This document shows positions 40,501 through 53,002 of a stretch of 64,000 bases of DNA, one piece after another (the first letter of the stretch is position 1; the number at the start of each line of letters is the position of its first letter). Location of the stretch: positions 1,237,491 through 1,301,490 of the forward strand of contig VZRZ01002565.1 of the NCBI GenBank assembly GCA_013398175.1, written 5' to 3'. The notes beneath the pieces were generated by a model. It saw only the letters and a program-made list of their open reading frames with translations. It made no database searches and was not told where the DNA came from. The DNA is from Climacteris rufus. Its lineage: Eukaryota > Chordata > Aves > Passeriformes > Climacteridae. The position numbers were made by a program, and so were the translations under genes.

Positions 40501-43500
40501 ATGAAACGTTGAAGTTCAGTAGCTGTTTTGTGACATGATGTGTTTCTCCCCTTCTGTCAAATCAATGTCTTCTTCCCATGTGGAAGGCCCATCAGGGACA
40601 GAGCAGAGAAGAAAACCATCAACACAAACAGTGTCCAGAACCCTTTTCACATTTCCACCTCACATCTGTCACAATGGCAAAACCGTATTTGCAAACAACA
40701 TGGAAAAAGTGCCTTAAACACGGTACTTCCTCAAAAGACAGAGAATTAATTCAGCCTGCTCTGTGAACACCCCTCAATCCATGTGAGTGATGACTGGTGA
40801 TAAATTACCCCAGCAGAATGCCAAGACCTCTGCTATGGAGAGAACAGCTAAAGGCTGCCCAGGTTGTCTGACTTTGGCTTCATTTATCTTTCTTTCTTAC
40901 CCTTTCTTTCACTATGGTCCTCACCGTCATAGTCCTTGGACTTGGTAACTTCATTAAGGGCTGTAAATACCCAGTGAGACTTTGGGCAATGTTTGGCAGC
41001 CTTAGGAAAGCAGCAGCACATGCAAAACGCGACCAATGATGCCCTAAGGACTGTCACAGGCAGTCAAACCAAAAGGGGATGCAAGTGAATTTCTCCTCCT
41101 TCCACCTTGGGTCCTCTGTTTTACAGGAGGCAGTTCCCATGCTGACAAGCAGGCAGCACTCTTTACAAAGTAAGAAGACAGCAAAACCTGCCTCCATAGC
41201 TGCCAAGGACAGAGAAGAGACTGGAAACATATGTTCTCTGTGTTTGGGATGATTCAGTTTAGGTAGACTACCTGGGTCAGAGCCCAGATGGTGTAAATTG
41301 CTGAATCTCAGAACTTACATTAGCTGAGTCTCTAGTTTAATATGTTATTTGAACTTCTGATCTATTTAATACTCTTTATTAAAAACCCTCCAAGCCTCCA
41401 AACAACCTCCAAGGGAAAATCAAAGAAGCCAAAATTGATGTGACTTCTTTAAAATAACGGTGTGAGTCACTGTCAGAGGTCAGACAGAAGCACACGTCCC
41501 CTGAGCATCAGTACAATGTAACTGATGCAAGGGCCACACCTGAAGTTTATTGATCTGAGAGAGAGAGCAGCCTGAGGTCTGAACTACCCTGTGCACTTCA
41601 GTGAATTGTTATGTGAAAGTCTCAAGGCTGATACCTTAAAAGACAACATTAATTAGCCACTGAACAAAGTGTGCTGGAAAGGGCAGTAACACTCAGCTGT
41701 GGCATTCAGGATGCTGTACTAGAGACAGAAAGTGATGAGCTTTGAAGAGCACTTGAACAAAAGACACTGAAGGTGCATATGAGGCAACTGAGTGAACACA
41801 AGAAAGCAAGGAAGACATTGAAGTCTTGGTGATGCAAGCTTGGACTGGTAGTAGGCGGGATTCAAATGTCTTTGGAGCACTCAAGCCAAAGGAATTCCTG
41901 AGGAAATTTACAACTGTGCCATCTGTCCCTTACAGTTGGAGCTTATTTTGTAGATGGCTTTTGGAAGAGAATTAATACTACCTTTCTTCCTCACTTTAAC
42001 CCTACTGGTGATCGACTGCTGGCATGAATGCCAAAACGTTCAACACAGTAGTTAACACACCAAAAAGCCCTCACCCCAAACAAAACACCCTGTCACTTAC
42101 TCACAGTACCTTTTCTGTGGTATTATCTTAAGCTGAAACTATTAAGGAAAGGGTCTTTACTTGTCAGTTTTTCTGACTCAGTGTTTACAATCCAATTTCT
42201 AGCAGATCTATCAAGACCCAAGAGCAGTTCAAATGCAATGTGACTCAGCTTCAGGACAGCAGACAGGCCTTGTCAGAACTGGTTAATAAACAAGTCTGCA
42301 AAACCTGAGTGGGTTGATATGGGTTAGTTATGCCCTTTATTTACATGGCCAGAAAAGCCTGTGGTAGGGAGACCAAGGCACAGCACTGGATAATACACCA
42401 AAGCTAGAAGGAGGATTAATTTGGTATCCATAGCTGCAGACCACAGGCACTAAGAAAGGCCACAGGCACTGCCTGCTCTAGAAAGGGCACATATATCGGA
42501 ATAATAGGCAAATAAGTTTCATGGAGTCACCTGCTTGCTTAGTCTCTGCTATTCTCTCTTTTGGTAGCATGACCATTGCCCCAGTACATGGCCAAAATCA
42601 GTCCACAGCTTTCTGCAATTCTACTGTTTAGTGCTAGGTACTGCAGATGTTTGTTTCCAAGCCTGGTCTGCATGTAATAAAAACAGATAATGTGCCCCAA
42701 AGCCACAATGTCGCAGAGAATGTGCTGCGTACAAGGGAGTAGACAACGGTACTGCCCTTATACCTGACACTTGTCATCAATGGCATTGCAGTCATTAGTA
42801 GTTTGAAAATTAAATGGGTAACAAGTTGGTTTGCTATTCGTGGGTAACATCATTAACAGCCAACCATGAGAAACTCTAAAGAACTTGTCAGATGTGAGAG
42901 GACTAATTTTGATAAACTACATCTTACAAAACTCACCTGGTTAAATTGAACAGGAAGAATGGAAAACAAGCTGGAGATATGTTATCTTTCAGTTCTTAAC
43001 ATCACCACCCATGAAAGGAGCTTGTTAGCTCAAATATGGATTGACTACACTCAACCTACGTCTGACATAGCCATGTGTTGTGTGCCACAGAGCAGCACAT
43101 TTTGGCTATGATTAATAAATTCATTTTTGAATGATTACTGAGGTTAAATTGTGAAAGTAAACTACGTGACCTGTGAAAACACTAGCATAAAAATCAAAAC
43201 AACCTGATATGGAGAAAGTGAATAAGTCACCACAGTGCTTCCTTCAAGTCCAGATACCTAAGTATCATGAGTATAATCTGATATTAATTACCCAACTTTT
43301 TTTTTTTTCCTAAATGAACTTCATTGTTCTGGCAGCAATAGAGCTTATTAATCCCCAAAAAGTCATGGACATCTGTTACAAACCTTGCTGAAGAAAGAAA
43401 GACACAACTTCCCCACATCCAATCTTTCTATTATTAAATATATGTTTCTGGTTAGATCATCCCATATATTTTGACTATTTGGTAGGAAGGGTAATATCTA

Positions 43501-44418
43501 GAGAAAAGTTTTATGTCTTCTCTTACAAAATCAAACTAAGAACAGGCACATTCCCATAATGAAAGCTAAGAGTAGAGCCAGTGTCCTCCAACTGTGTAAA
43601 GGTTCCAAGTCTGACATTTCCCAAGTGTACAACCAGCATTGATAAGTGCTACATCTTTCTGAAGTGTTACACAGCCTGTCAGTAAAGGAGAAGGTGGAAG
43701 TAGATTCAATAAAAGTAATGAAATGTAGGGAAGCACCGCTTTCTTCAAGCCCTTCCTTCTTCAGGATTTCTAAAAGAAAGTGTTGGTGAATTTTCACTTC
43801 GTATGAACATCTTGTCAACTCCAAACCAGAAGAATAAGAAATAACACCCTCAAAAGAAATGTCTGAGAGCTTAATCCAGCCTGGCAAAAGCAAACACAAA
43901 TCCACTGATTTCAATGGAGTTACAGATGGCCCACTTAATGTACAACAGAGTTGATTTGGCCCTTCTCCCATACTGTAGCACTGCTTTCCCTAAGAAACCT
44001 TTGCTTTCAAAATAACCAACCATGTGTAAAGAACCTGCAACACTAACTGCAATTAAATAAATTAATATCAGACACAAGTATATTTTAACACTTTTTTCAG
44101 TAGTGAACTCTAACAGCAAGTATTGGCCTTTTTTTCTGTTTAATATCAGGGTCTTATGTCAGTATCACAGGCAAAAAAATGACGATCTGCAGAACATCAA
44201 TTATTGCACACATATTTCTGCTTGCCATGGTTTCCTACAAGCATTAAATTGGAATCATGTATAAGCATAGTGAGTGTCTCAGGAAGAACTTGTTCTTCCT
44301 TATAAGCCACCTCAGCACTACAGCAGATGGGCACAGGCTTTCTTCCTAAAAGCACAGAGGGAGGAAGAAAAGGAGAGAGAGAAGAAGAGAAAGAAAGGGA
44401 GTGAAGAAAGTTGCTTAC
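25588..44418 (-). other. CACNA1C: Intron 9 (exon 9 to exon 9*)
   Basis: At about 18.8 kb this is the longest complete intron in the window. The exon-9 end has a CU-rich tract on the gene strand (44349-44410) closing in TTTTAG, which resembles a splice acceptor. A diverged 38-nt segment occurs twice at about 39706-39738 and 39951-39987. The exon 9* end has a TGCATG motif on the gene strand. No LINE copy, RNA gene or further exon was recognised; most open frames here are short and without recognisable content. Confidence 0.8.
25644..25649 (-). promoter_or_regulatory. Fox-type TGCATG splicing motif upstream of exon 9*
   Basis: The gene strand reads TGCATG 57-62 nt upstream of the exon 9* acceptor. 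RBFOX proteins bind UGCAUG, and sites upstream of an exon usually repress it. RBFOX repression of exon 9* has been reported for mammalian CACNA1C. The motif is directly visible; its use in this species is inferred. Confidence 0.6.
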
Positions 44419-44591
44419 TGTTTCGAGGCTTCTCCTCATCCATGCCTTCATCTTCATTTTCTGGATCAATGTCTTCTGCTTGAGTTATCCAGTCTAAGTA
44501 TCCCTTCAAATCCTCCTCTAGCTGTTGTTTTTCCCGTAACTTCTGGAAATCGCCTCGAGCCTTAGCCTTTTCTCTTTCTTTGGAAAACTCC
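44419..44591 (-). CDS. CACNA1C: CACNA1C exon 9 (I-II linker with beta-subunit binding AID)
   Basis: This 173-nt exon begins with the last base of the Gly codon started in exon 8/8a, then EFSKEREKAKARGDFQKL, and ends MDEEKPRN plus one base. Residues about 22-39 of the exon, QQLEEDLKGYLDWITQAE, are the alpha-interaction domain. They fit the QQxExxLxGYxxWIxxxE consensus that binds the CaV beta subunit at the cytosolic face. The acidic stretch EDIDPENEDEGMDEEK follows. The donor is CGAAACA|gtaagc. The single A left at the end combines with TG of exon 10 to give Met, or with the first two bases of exon 9* to give Arg. The intron immediately downstream is strongly CU-rich. Confidence 0.97.
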
Positions 44592-47500
44592 CTAGCAAGA
44601 GGGAGGGAGGGAGGGACAGGACATGGATGGAAAGAAGAGATGGAAAAACAATGGGTTAGACTGGTTTCCACTAAAAAGTCTCCTCAGTCTGTGTAGCACA
44701 CCCAGCTGTCTCTATTCTTTCAAGACAAACTCATGTATGGAGCATCCTTGCTACACACACATGTAAAACAGCTGGAGTGTCCATATTTATATCAATACTG
44801 AGGAAAAGATTAATACCTTTTTTAAAACTTTCATTCTCTACATTTCAGTGACAATTCATATAAAACACATATGTAACATTTATGTACAATTTTATGTGCA
44901 ATACCATACACTTTCTAATTTTCTTTGCCACTTGATATCCTCCAACAGTTATTCACAAGTATCAATATAAATCATGGCTAATGATGAACTGTTTGACAAT
45001 AATCTGACATCTGGAGAGTGAAATGGTGACTGACTTTTAGCCAGGTTTCAATCTGTCTTTAAAATTATATTTGTAATCACAACTAAACTAAGCAAATTTA
45101 AGTGTAATTAATGGTACTCACAATCCTATACACATTTAATTGTAGAAAATTTCACACACAGTACTGGAAAGTGGTCTTAAAAACTCAGACCTCCAAGTTT
45201 TACTGCAGACTTTCAGCATTCCAGGCTGTTATCTGATAGGAAACGTATTTTTTCAAATCTCAAGTTGGGTGGGCAAATAGAATGAATTATGGTAGACATA
45301 ACTAATAGATTCTGCCAGAAAGTGAACAGGGTAAGACATTCGAAGATAGTTTTATGAAAGAACACTCTTGGGAATATAGACTTAAAACAGAAGGCATAAA
45401 ATCAAGAATTTTGTTTTGCTTAGTTATGATCCTGGATACTTGGCTTTGCCTTCTTTTTGGCTGTGGTGGTGTTTCCTGTCTTCTTTCAGAGACACCTATA
45501 CAGCAATAATTTTTTCAAGAAATGCTGACCTCCCTCTGTTTAGAGGCTCTCATGTGGTTCTAAATCAGGTTTTAAGGCTTGTCTTTTAAAAAGTAAGCTT
45601 AATGATTGTGAAAATTGCTGGACTAAGGGTACTTCAGCATTAAGTCTTATATCTGCTGAAGCAGATCACTACACAAGACACACACAGCAGATAATACAGT
45701 CCACTCTTTCTGGAAAAGAGATGTAAAGCCATTCTCCCCAATGCATCATCCATTACTGGTGTTGATGACAGTCAGCAATAAAAGGATTTTAAAAAATGCT
45801 ACTCCACTTAGAATTTGTCTTAGGTTTGCTCCTTCAAAAATAGATAGGAAACTTACTACTGATTTTGGTGGAATAATATTAGAATTGTGAAAATTCTACC
45901 CAAAATGTTAACGAGTCCCATGTGACTATTCCTCAGGTTACTGAGATGGAGGTGGGTTTCTAACAGTGGTGGTGAAGTAGTTTCCTCCTGTCTGGTCCAA
46001 AAGCCACTGAAAGATTTCTATGGACTTCACAGGTTTTGGATTTTCAACATTATGAGCTGTGCATGAAACCAGCACTGCAGCAGAATCAAAGCAGGATGAT
46101 CCCTTAATTTCTAGCCAAAGCAGGTGACAAAGTATGCCTGTGTGATCTGCACCCATGCCATGTTGTTGAGGGTTCAGCCCCTTCCACATGAGTGTGGTAA
46201 CAAAGATGGAAATGAGGGAGACAAACACTGGCTTCTCTGCCCTGAAGTCAGTTCACAGTCAACCCTGGGTCCAAGCTCAGCCTCAAGGCACGGAAAAAAT
46301 GAAAAATGAAATTTTCTTACAGTGGGAGTAGTATTTTGATATTTACAGTGGAAAGGAAACAAACAACCCCCACTAATAATAATAATAATAACCATAAAAA
46401 GAATTTTAGGAAAAAAATCCATCACTAGTAGTTATATTTTCTGCTTCAGGAATACCTTCCCCCTGGGTCCAATACAGTGCCTTATCCAAATTAATGAATT
46501 AATTCTCAAAAAATAATTACCAAATGAATCTATGTATTATTAAGCCTGTTTGATCAACCAAATTCCAGTATTTCAATTGCTGGCTCCTAAACTGTTATTT
46601 TAGAATCTAGAACAAATTGGTCCAATGTTTAAATGGGCTGAACCTAGAGCTTTATAGCACAATGGAAAACACTGTGATTGCCTCGGCTAAACCATCTACA
46701 ATTGCAGGTCTCTTTCCTTTGTATAACACATGATACTCCACATCTCAGATGACTCTCCAAAGAAGACAACTTGTTTAAATTGACTTAATTTCTCTGCTCT
46801 ACTAACATTAAGCCATTGAGAACAGGTGGCTCAGGAAATTGCTACTGCGACTCAAACCACCTCCCCTGTGCCATGGCAGCCTGTACTCTGGCAAATGTAG
46901 CTCACAAACCTGAATTACTATCAATGGTCATTTTCCATCCCATGGGAAAGGAGGTGGTGGCCTCAGCCCAGGGCCTATTGCAGGCAGGTGCAGACATTAC
47001 TGCTGCCACCAGCACAGCTGGCAATAAATGGTCACTTTTTGCAGTTCCAGCAGGGAGGCCAGGGACCAAAAAAGCTTTTTGATGGAAGTGCCATCTTGAA
47101 TCTAGAGGTTGTCTTCTCAAAAAAGACTGCACCATCGTGTCAGGATAAGGTTGACAAAGGCTTGCAGAACCAGCAAGCAATCTGTCCCTTTTCAGTGAAC
47201 CCTAAAACATCAGTTAGGGTTGTTTTTAGCAGTGAATCTGGTTGTTTTTAGCAGAATTCAGCTTGTTTCACCTTCCTTTACTTCTTCCAGAAAATTACAG
47301 CAATGTCTGCTCATGGAAATACCAAATAGTAGACTATTCTGGAAAGATGTTTTCTCTGTGTAAGGTTAGAGTGGGTCAAGATCATAAACACCCAGCTCTG
47401 CATCATATGCTGTTTCAGAAGAAAATTTCACTTTCCCACACTGATGATGGAATATAGGTAATTCTTGTTGATATCTGATGTCAGTATGATTTCTCACATT

Positions 47501-50500
47501 TCTAGAAGAGAGATAGAAAGTGAGAAAAACAGCAGAATTCTAGCAGTTCAAAACTCTTGCATACTACTCAAAGCGAAGCACAAGGCTCCAAGTCTCATCC
47601 ACCCTGAGAAGTACACCAAGGAATGGGAAGGGTTGGAAGAGGGGACAGAAGGTCAGGAAAAATACCTGAAAGGTCACAAAAATTGCTCAAGGAGGAGCTA
47701 CCACCACAGCCAGCCTCCTATTCACTCTGACTTCTTCCTTGGCAGTAAAAGCATCAAAAGCAGCCAACTGTGTTTTGCAGGATCCTCTCAAAGCAGAAGA
47801 AACGTCTGTTCTCCTGCCCTCCATTTGCTTTCGGCACCTGCTGGTTTGGTCTGTGTCCTGGGATTTGGATCACTGCTAGGCAAAGTGTAAAGGAAATGTG
47901 AGCCTACATACTTAGGTGTGTGTATGTCTGAAGGTTGAACCCACACTGCCATTTTCTCCCCTCATTAATTAACTGAAACACATAACACAGATGTGAACAT
48001 CTCTGACCTCAAGCAACTTCTAACCACCACTCACAGCAATGACGTGGAATTGCTTAGCCTGAGCTTGGGGAGGTCTGCTTTGCGATCTGCTGACTGGCTA
48101 TTCCTTTGGAGTACATGAATTTTATATTGTGCTCAGCCAAGTCAGGAAGAGATTGCAGCTCTACACATAAATACTCTGACATGCTATTTAGCTTAGCATG
48201 TGACTAGTAAATTCACCAGGACCATGAATGGATGACATACCTGAGGAAAAACAAATTACAAAAGAGCTCTTTCAGCAGAGCAGAATTCAGCATTTGATTT
48301 TGCAGGTGCAATCAAGGTGTCTTTGTGAGTACAATTAATTACACTTATGTATTCAGAAGTGATTAATAAAACCCTAAGCTAATCTGTCATTGATGAAGTC
48401 TACCTACACAACATGCTTGCTGAAGCTCCTGAAATAGATAAATGGGAAAAAAAATCAGAGACTCCCAGAATGGATATTCAAAGATAACCAGGAATGCTGC
48501 TTTAGAACAGACAGGTGGATCATCTACATAGATCAGATTAATAGCAACAGCAAGTCTCTAAGAAAAAAAGCTGAATCTGCAAAGTGAAGACACTTTGTAA
48601 CTCAGCAGACTTTAGAAACTGCTTTAGAAAGTTAATTGTTTAAGAACTGCTTATTTAGACCAAAGAAAATTTGGAACATTTCTCCCACAATTTCTGTGTT
48701 TTTTCATGGATGCAAATTCTTAAGTTTCTTTTTACTTTTCTTCAGTTAGGGAAATTTTTGCAGAAACAGTGCAGCTGTCATAACACTGTGAAGACAGCCA
48801 GAAAGAGTGACTCACAGCTTAAACAAGGTGAACTTCATCTTTGATTTCGGTTCCCTCTACAGACTGTTTCCAACTCCTACCACTAACTGTGGTGGTCTAG
48901 CTGCAGTATGGCAGGAGGTGGAAGATTTAGGGCCTAAACTGCTTTCTTGAGTTGAAAACGAAAGAGAGGAAATCCAATTGTTAATTTTGCACAGATACAA
49001 GTCCAAGTGCAGGTAAATTGAATCAGCAGTGCTTCAATTGTGTGCACTCCTCATGGCTGGGCTCAGAGGTAATTTTTATCCAATTAGATACCATACAGTC
49101 TTTAACAATTGTTCTGTATCGTCCTGGAGTGCGCCTCTGACGGAACAGATCCCTTTCCCTGTCAAGTGGTCATCATCCTCCACTACTGCTGACATCCTTA
49201 CCTGTTGAGTATCCACCTAGAGAAACGAGGAGCATACGTTTTAAAATGGTACCCAGAGTATCACTCTCCAGATATGCAAACAGACTATTGCCTAACACTT
49301 CATTACTGGGGACTTCTTCCCCACTCCCATCACTGTTTGGAAACCCTTCTCCTTGCAGCAGCTATTGTAGGGGCTTGTCTCCTTCAATGGAGTGATAAGC
49401 ACAGTAATAATTCCTCCTGCAGAACTTCTATTACCCGTCTCTTTGCCAGATGGGCAACGGTGGATCTTTTTCTCTGGTCCCATTACTGCCCTTCCTATGT
49501 TGTTGGCCCAAGTACTGAGGACATAATTTCTGTGAGGCATCAAGTCCTCTCTGCTGCTCAGAAATCATTTTCCCTCTCTTATGATCACGGACAGGGGACT
49601 TCAGGCCCTAATCAAACTCGTTTAGAGCTCATCAAAGGAGGCAGGATGTTAGAAACAAAGAAAAAGAGGACACATAAAGGTCCTCATACCATATTTATCC
49701 ATGTACATAGAATGGTTGTAGGCCCCCAGTCATGCCCAAATATGGAATTAGAAGCTTAATCCTAGAATATATATTTTTTTTAAATCTTGCAAGGAATGTT
49801 TGCTGGCTTGATTCCTTTAATTATGTGGCTCCCCAGGGGCAGTAAACTTTTTAACTACTGGGGACAATATCCATTGTTTTTAATAAAAGATACTAAACTG
49901 ATGTTTAGCAGGGAGGGTTATACTCCAGAGTTGTCTGGATGTCTCAAGAATGCTTAAACACTAAAAGGACTTCTCCTGCTTCTCTGTTCATCCTTGGAAA
50001 GGGAAATGATCCTTTCTCTCTGCATCTTGCCAGGCTTGTAATGTGCACAATAGGGAAGATGAGCTTACTAAAGAAGAAATGTGCCCAAGACTCTCTCCAG
50101 GGAAAATAGTCCCCTGGTAGGCTGTGCTTTGGATACACTAAGCAATGTGAAAATTTCTCCTGTGAGAAGACATAATTTGGCAGGAATCTCATCCTACAGA
50201 TGTGAAGGGATTTGCCTTGTGCTGTCATTCCTCCTTCAGTCCTATTGAATCTTCCAGAAATTTTACTATAATCCCCTTCTATGGTAAATGGATTGCTTTG
50301 CCCACAGGAGAACACAGTGCTGTCCTCTTCCCACAGAGTATAGGTAGAGGAACGTTACAGACAAAGAATTGTCTTATATTCCTTGGATTTAGTCAAAAGG
50401 CTCCTTCTATAATATTAGGAATGTTGTATTTTGGTATTGGCAGAGCAATAGCCTACGCCTTCTCTTAAGGTTCTTGAGATCAACCCGCTTCTGACCATTG

Positions 50501-50580
50501 TTTTGGTAACCAGAGAGTAGGAATAGAAATACAAATTTTTAAAATAAACAATAATAAAACATTTTCCTGGTACTGCTTAC
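44592..50580 (-). other. CACNA1C: Intron 8
   Basis: This is about 6.0 kb of AT-rich intron. It holds a (TAA)6 microsatellite at 46374-46391 and a 184-codon plus-strand open frame at 49205-49759 that I do not recognise and do not call a gene. The acceptor side, just before exon 9, carries repeated CCCTC on the gene strand ending in TTGCTAG. Nothing else is identified. Confidence 0.85.
46374..46391. repeat. (TAA)6 microsatellite
   Basis: Six perfect TAA units lie in intron 8. Confidence 0.95.
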
Positions 50581-50684
50581 CCGCTAAGTACACCGAGAAC
50601 CAAGTTAAGTACAAAAAATGACCCTATGATGATTAGTGTAACAAAATAGATCCAGGGCCAGTCCCTTCCTATGGCATCATTGAC
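50581..50684 (-). CDS. CACNA1C: CACNA1C exon 8-like (alternative domain I S6)
   Basis: This second 104-nt IS6 exon starts at phase 0 with VNDAIGRDWPWIYFVTLIII and ends with the same [11 protein letters not shown] text as its partner. The acceptor is CTCTTCCAG and the donor GG|gtaagcag. In mammals the two IS6 forms differ in tissue distribution and dihydropyridine sensitivity (established for CaV1.2). The differences are confined to the pore-to-S6 approach and outer S6 half; the inner S6 end is identical at protein level. Codon use differs between the copies even where residues agree (CTTAGC versus TTGAGC), which argues for an old duplication rather than recent gene conversion. Confidence 0.96.
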
Positions 50685-51272
<588 letters not shown>

Positions 51273-52931
51273 TCATAGCAAGTGTTGCTCTATGTTCTTT
51301 CTGATGTGACCACTCCTTTGATTGTTTTTTCATCCATTTCCTCACAGTCAGTGATTAATACAGGCTAAGATAAAACCATGTGCCATACTGGCACTTCTTT
51401 GGATGCTCAAAGGTGTGGACTGTTACTTTTTTGGAGTTTACTTACAGCACTATGAAGCGTCCACCCCATAACTTCTACACTATTAACCACTAACACTGAG
51501 ACTGTAAACTTGGATTTCACACTACTACAAGCATCTGCAAATGAAGCAGAAAGATTATTATTTTACCACCAGAATCTGTATTATATGAGGTTCAACTCTA
51601 GCACATAATAAGATCTTGTATATATTCTAAAAACATCCAGTACATAAATGCTATTTTATCTTGAAGTCTCCTTCAAAGTTCAAAATTTTGGAAAGTTGCT
51701 GGATACCTTAATAGAATCTCACTTTCATGATGGTATCAAAATTACCAGAATCCCTTCATTACTTTTCATGAACATTTATCTTTGGATCCAGACGTAGCAT
51801 CATTAAAGAAACAGATGGTGGTTAACATTTTCATGAGCACTAAATTGATTTATAAACATAAATTGCAGACTTGAAAGTATATAAAGGCCTAAAGCAATCT
51901 ACATTCCTTTGTTTTCCACTCTTTTGAAAGTTTTATGTTGTCTTCTCTTTCCAGGAAAAGTGCTCTTTCCTTTGCAAGCTAAAAATTTGTTGGAATCACA
52001 GAAGAAATGTCCTTTCACATACAGGCACTGAGACACACTTCAGGGGAGATGATCTGACTCAAGATTTACAACAACTCAGAAAAGGAATTTCAGACCTTCA
52101 GCAAGACAAGGCAGGAGAGTAACACTAATGTAATCTGTTCTTTGTGGATGGAAGTCTATTATCCATTTTTCTTCCAAAGTAGAGTCACTAAAGTTCTTGT
52201 CTGGCAATAGTCCACAGTCAATGGACTGATCCAGAACTCCATCTCAGGGTTCCTTCAGCTGTGACTGAACTGAAGTATACTCATTAAAAAATAAGCCCAA
52301 AATCTGCCTCTGCAAAAACAGTTAATCAGCTCCTTCCTCATAGGATAAATACATTTGGTGACCAGGAGACTACCTGAACTTCTATCATCCCCTAAGTGTA
52401 TTAAACATCTTCCTTTTTATAGTTTTGCAGAATTTTTCAGTTAGTTTATAAATCACACTAATTATTCTTTATTTTTGCAAGTCACATTTCATCCCATGTG
52501 ACCAAAAATAGACACCCCTGGTGTCTACCACACATCAGGGCTTTAATGAGAACAAAGCATCATGGAGTATAAAAATGGAAGCAAATATTCACCTGAGATC
52601 CCAATGTGGAAATCAGGCAGGCAAAATGTAGCTGCCCAAGTTGGAATTAAGTAAAGAAATGAGACTTGACACCCTCTCTCTTTTACAAAGAACACCAATA
52701 TCTACATAAAGCAATCTGCACAAACAATGAGTATGGATGACTTTGAAAAACTGCCATAAGAATTTACCAGTGTGGGCACAAGTTTGAATTGACATCCCTC
52801 TAATTATGATAGATGGTGATAAAAAAGCCTCAGCTGTATTGTATTTATCTATCACCAGTTTGGGACTTTTTTTTTCATCTGGAAAAGTAGAACTTCTCAA
52901 AGTTGTGGTACAAGCGAATCCTAAGCAGCAA

Positions 52932-53002
52932 ATGCCAGGGTACCAGGTACAGAGGTCAAGTGCATGCCAGGGTACTCAGGAAGTACAAAACTTCCCTGGC
53001 AT
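52932..53002. repeat. Direct and inverted repeat cluster
   Basis: ATGCCAGGGTAC occurs at 52932-52943 and 52964-52975, and the inverted form CCCTGGCAT at 52994-53002. The last two could pair as a 9-bp stem with a 21-nt loop. No known element is recognised. Confidence 0.75.

Noticed and set aside
44318..44671. A 117-residue frame starting METSLTHCF
   Set aside because: Only the EFSKERE to EEKPRN part is real (exon 9). The leading Met and the trailing Ser/Phe-rich text are intron read-through.
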